From positions 744,001 through 808,000 of the forward strand of contig JAHLKI010000006.1 in NCBI GenBank assembly GCA_025602905.1: 64,000 nucleotides of DNA. The letters run 5' to 3'. Shown piece after piece: positions 63,303 to 64,000 of this stretch; position 1 is the stretch's first letter, and each line of letters begins with the position of its first letter. The notes below the pieces were generated by a model, which saw only the letters and a list, made by a program, of their open reading frames with translations, searched no databases and was not told the DNA's origin. The position numbers and the translations under genes are program-made. This DNA is from Phlyctochytrium arcticum (Eukaryota; Chytridiomycota; Chytridiomycetes; Chytridiales; Chytridiaceae).

Positions 63303-64000
63303 CTATGCCCTCCGCTTGCCACCGATGCCTGGCAGATGGACGTTGTCATGTCCTCTTGGCCCTCCCGCATTTGTTGTCGTAGATGAGGCCTTGTCTGGCA
63401 AAATCGGAAGCGAGAACGAATCCGGGCCGTGTCGGGCATCCTAGTAGTAAAATCACGTTTTAGATTGATATGTTCAATGGGCAATAGAATCTTTAGTTTT
63501 ACCTTTTGTGCGTGTTTTGCTTGGCTCCATCCAGCATTGTTTCTCTCAGACTTGTGAATGGTCAAACTGGGTAACGTCGGAACCGCGTTACTGGTACTGG
63601 CGTTTGTCGTTATGGTAGTATTAGCAATGATGGAATGGGAATGCTGACTGTGGGTTACGCTGGGATGTTGATTTGGGTGGTTGTTGGGAATGGAAGGAAG
63701 CTGGAGCAAAAAAAAGAACAGTTACTACCTGTGGATCCTCACCAATAGTATGATTGAAGTCTCTGACCTTGTGTCCTGCAGCCATATTCTTACCCACCAG
63801 TCCACCTCCCCAACTTCCCCCTGCCGCCCCAACTCCAACCATAACTCCACCAGTGGCATTACCCGAACCCCCAGCGGCGAGTGCACCAGGTATCGCAGGC
63901 ATACCACCACCGCCATTCGCACCTCGTCGTCCCGCGCTCGGTCCCCCTCCTCGCTTCTTGCCTGCACTGCCCCCTCCGACACGAATGCGTCGGGCTCGCG
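63303..64000 (-). CDS. 3' part of a Gly-rich, low-complexity protein gene (partial)
   Basis: The gene enters from beyond the right edge in frame (RRIRVGGGSAGKKRGGGPSA, then GGVMVGVGAAGGSWGGGLVG). An intron of 68 bp (GTCAGA donor) or 29 bp (GTAGTA donor) ends at TTTGCTCCAG (63701); both keep phase, and the 68-bp form is more likely by length. Exon 63700-63503 (IPNNHPNQHPSVTHSQHSHS to NNAGWSQAKHAQK) splices via GTAAAA/ACTACTAG to the last exon 63440-63303 (DARHGPDSFSLPILPDKASS to HLPGIGGKRRA). The product is rich in Gly, Ser, Asn and His with basic patches. The family is not recognisable from this part. Confidence 0.6.

Overview
The window is eukaryotic nuclear DNA, most likely from a fungus. 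Coding genes are interrupted by short introns (about 50-100 bp, GT-AG, with CTNAC-like branch sites). Two tRNA genes have eukaryotic Pol III box structure with oligo-T ends. The gene set is fungal: a glyoxal-oxidase-type copper radical oxidase, a DUF3455 secreted protein, a Cdc25-type RasGEF and an HMP1/CsbD-like stress protein. A ZMYND12-like MYND/TPR protein (a family known from ciliary axonemes), a kinesin-8/KIF19-type motor and an intron-rich Cache-type receptor point to a zoosporic, flagellated, early-diverging fungus (chytrid-like). That placement is inference.

Layout. 1-11 kb is host sequence: the tail of an unknown gene, a Ca3427-like periplasmic-binding-fold protein, a large Ser-rich protein, a YecM/VOC-like protein with a decayed tandem copy of its own 3' end, an RGG/RRM RNA-binding protein, and a Q/S-rich protein. 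11-19.5 kb is an accessory stretch: tRNA-Pro(CGG), degenerate tandem repeats, decayed ORFs, and an internally deleted DNA transposon. 20-31 kb is host sequence: glyoxal oxidase, iron alcohol dehydrogenase, F-box/LRR protein, membrane SH3 protein, an Ala-rich amphipathic protein, and tRNA-Arg(CCG). 31.9-48.7 kb is a mobile-element island. 49-64 kb is host sequence: ZMYND12-like, kinesin-8, RasGEF, CsbD/HMP1-like, DUF3455, and a partial gene at the right edge.

The island at 31917-48674 is the most unusual part. Each end carries the same near-perfect 64-65 bp palindrome, and the outer flanks share a 5-bp direct repeat (AACGT). Immediately inside the left palindrome lies the C-terminal part of a Helitron PIF1 helicase. 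Immediately inside the right palindrome the N-terminal part (Rep motif plus helicase ATPase core) stops within a few codons of where the other half starts. Both halves are on the + strand in order C-half, then N-half. Joining the two ends of the segment would rebuild one gene, as if a circle had been opened at the palindrome and inserted. Between the halves are an intact-looking TIR transposon (898-aa protein, 15-bp TIR, 8-bp target duplication), a MULE (867-aa transposase, roughly 85-bp TIRs, 9-bp target duplication), a 13-exon Cache-receptor gene lacking any output domain, and decayed repeats.

The TIR transposon has a second, non-autonomous copy at 17139-19386. It has the same termini, its own perfect 8-bp target duplication, the same tiny first exon, an in-frame stop and a large internal deletion. 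I could not place its protein in a transposase superfamily from sequence alone, so it is the other candidate for something undescribed.
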